Below are positions 4,861 to 5,522 of a stretch of 5,522 nucleotides of DNA, piece by piece. The notes beneath the pieces are model-generated. The model was not told the DNA's origin. It made no database searches and saw only the letters and a program-made list of their open reading frames with translations. The stretch's first letter is position 1; every line of letters begins with the position of its first letter. The stretch is from a bacterium. GTDB lineage: Bacteria > Auribacterota > UBA3054 > B51-G9. The stretch lies in assembly GCA_029939815.1 (NCBI GenBank), contig JAOZSF010000009.1:10978-16499 (forward strand). The letters run 5' to 3'. Position numbers and translations under genes: made by a program.

Positions 4861-5522
4861 ATGAGTGCAAACTATCAATTCAAGTGCATAACCTGTGGGA
4901 AGATTTTTCCGGCGAATAATGCGCCTGAATATGTCTGCCCGATATGCTCCAAAAAACAAGAATCCGGAAAATCACTTCTTGGTGTTCTTGAATGTTTATA
5001 TGATTACGAAGAGTACAAATTAAACCACATCAGAGAAAATGCCGGAGCGGAAATAATTTTCCCTCCGGTGGTTTTTCCTCCCTTAAAAGTTGGAAATACT
5101 CCATTATATTCCTGCAAAAGTCTCCGCAAAAAAATCGACATTAAAAAGCTTTGGCTGAAAGACGAAACCGTTGAGCCTACCGGCTCTTACAAAGATCGCG
5201 CGTCATATCTTGTTGTCGCAATGGCTCAAAAGAAAGGTTATGATAAAATCACCTGCGCTTCAACAGGTAATGCCGCAAGTTCTCTTGCCGGAATTTGTGC
5301 TTCTGCCGGAATTGAAAGTTATATTTTTGTTTCAACCTCGGCTCCAAGAGCAAAACTTGTTCAACTTGCCGCTTACGGAGCGAAATTATTTCCGATTAAC
5401 GGAAATTATGACACTTGTTTTGAATTAAGTTTACAGGCAACAAAAAAATTCGGTTGGTACAATAGAAATACCGCTTATAATCCGTGGACGATCGAGGGCA
5501 AGAAAACAGCGGCATGGGAAAT
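4861..5522 (+). CDS. thrC: Threonine synthase, N-terminal part (runs off window end)
   Basis: The frame is open from ATG at 4861 to the window edge (220 complete codons). Threonine synthase is a PLP enzyme that converts O-phospho-L-homoserine to threonine and phosphate, the last step of threonine synthesis. Visible features: a zinc-ribbon-like start with C9-x2-C12 and C26-x2-C29; LKVGNTPLYSCKSL (75-88); the cofactor site EPTGSYKDRAS (105-115), in which K111 should form the Schiff base with PLP; the loop ASTGNAASSLAG (133-144), which holds the PLP phosphate or substrate; and NRNTAYNPWTIEGKKTAAWE (201-220), typical of the family. Fold-type II relatives such as threonine dehydratase or cysteate synthase share the core, but the Cys-rich start and the IEGKKTAAWE ending fit ThrC. 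The ATG lies 5 bases after the frr stop with only a weak purine-rich site (GAAGAAGAA) upstream, so translation is probably coupled to frr. The C-terminal half is outside the window. Confidence 0.94.
   Translation, partial: MSANYQFKCITCGKIFPANNAPEYVCPICSKKQESGKSLLGVLECLYDYEEYKLNHIRENAGAEIIFPPVVFPPLKVGNTPLYSCKSLRKKIDIKKLWLKDETVEPTGSYKDRASYLVVAMAQKKGYDKITCASTGNAASSLAGICASAGIESYIFVSTSAPRAKLVQLAAYGAKLFPINGNYDTCFELSLQATKKFGWYNRNTAYNPWTIEGKKTAAWE

Noticed and set aside
5171..5428. Plus-strand 85-codon frame
   Set aside because: It lies in another frame inside thrC, whose frame carries the PLP-binding and substrate motifs continuously.

Overview
This AT-rich bacterial window holds five genes on the minus strand that carry housekeeping or regulatory functions or belong to an apparent stress operon, a trace of a broken gene, and two housekeeping genes on the plus strand. 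Coding density is high and no stretch over 300 bases lacks a gene. The organism cannot be named from this window. FloA with a companion protein ending in an EILGPP-type motif, a non-zinc membrane anti-sigma candidate, a Tat signal and mostly weak Shine-Dalgarno sites would fit the PVC group (Lentisphaerae, Planctomycetes and relatives) or a similar Gram-negative lineage. This is an inference from memory of family distribution.

Left part, bases 1-2303, minus strand: a likely ECF sigma-factor operon. In transcription order it holds an ECF sigma factor (2262-1693), a small single-pass membrane protein that is probably its anti-sigma factor (1630-1163), and two exported, very basic proteins (1125-751 and 754-56) that overlap by ATGA. 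A rho-independent terminator closes it at 31-1. The two exported proteins share an unusual motif (EYxRLxKLRKDDPxAFRxE) and are plausible envelope sensors, chaperones or effectors. The key observation is that the same bipartite sequence, TTACAATAA-N13-GCGTCATWA, lies upstream of both the sigma gene and the anti-sigma gene. It has the architecture of an ECF promoter (TTACAAT, 16-bp spacer, CGTC), which suggests autoregulation and a second internal promoter.

Middle part, 2365-4119, minus strand: a flotillin-like floA followed by a membrane-anchored protein of unknown function. Directly after the latter's stop codon lies a 32-codon reading frame that encodes an almost perfect Tat signal peptide with no mature protein. 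This is probably the stump of a deleted gene at the junction with the sigma operon.

Right part, 4120-5522: back-to-back sigma70-type promoters drive floA leftwards and frr (ribosome recycling factor) rightwards. frr is followed after 5 bases by the 5' part of thrC (threonine synthase), which runs off the window end.
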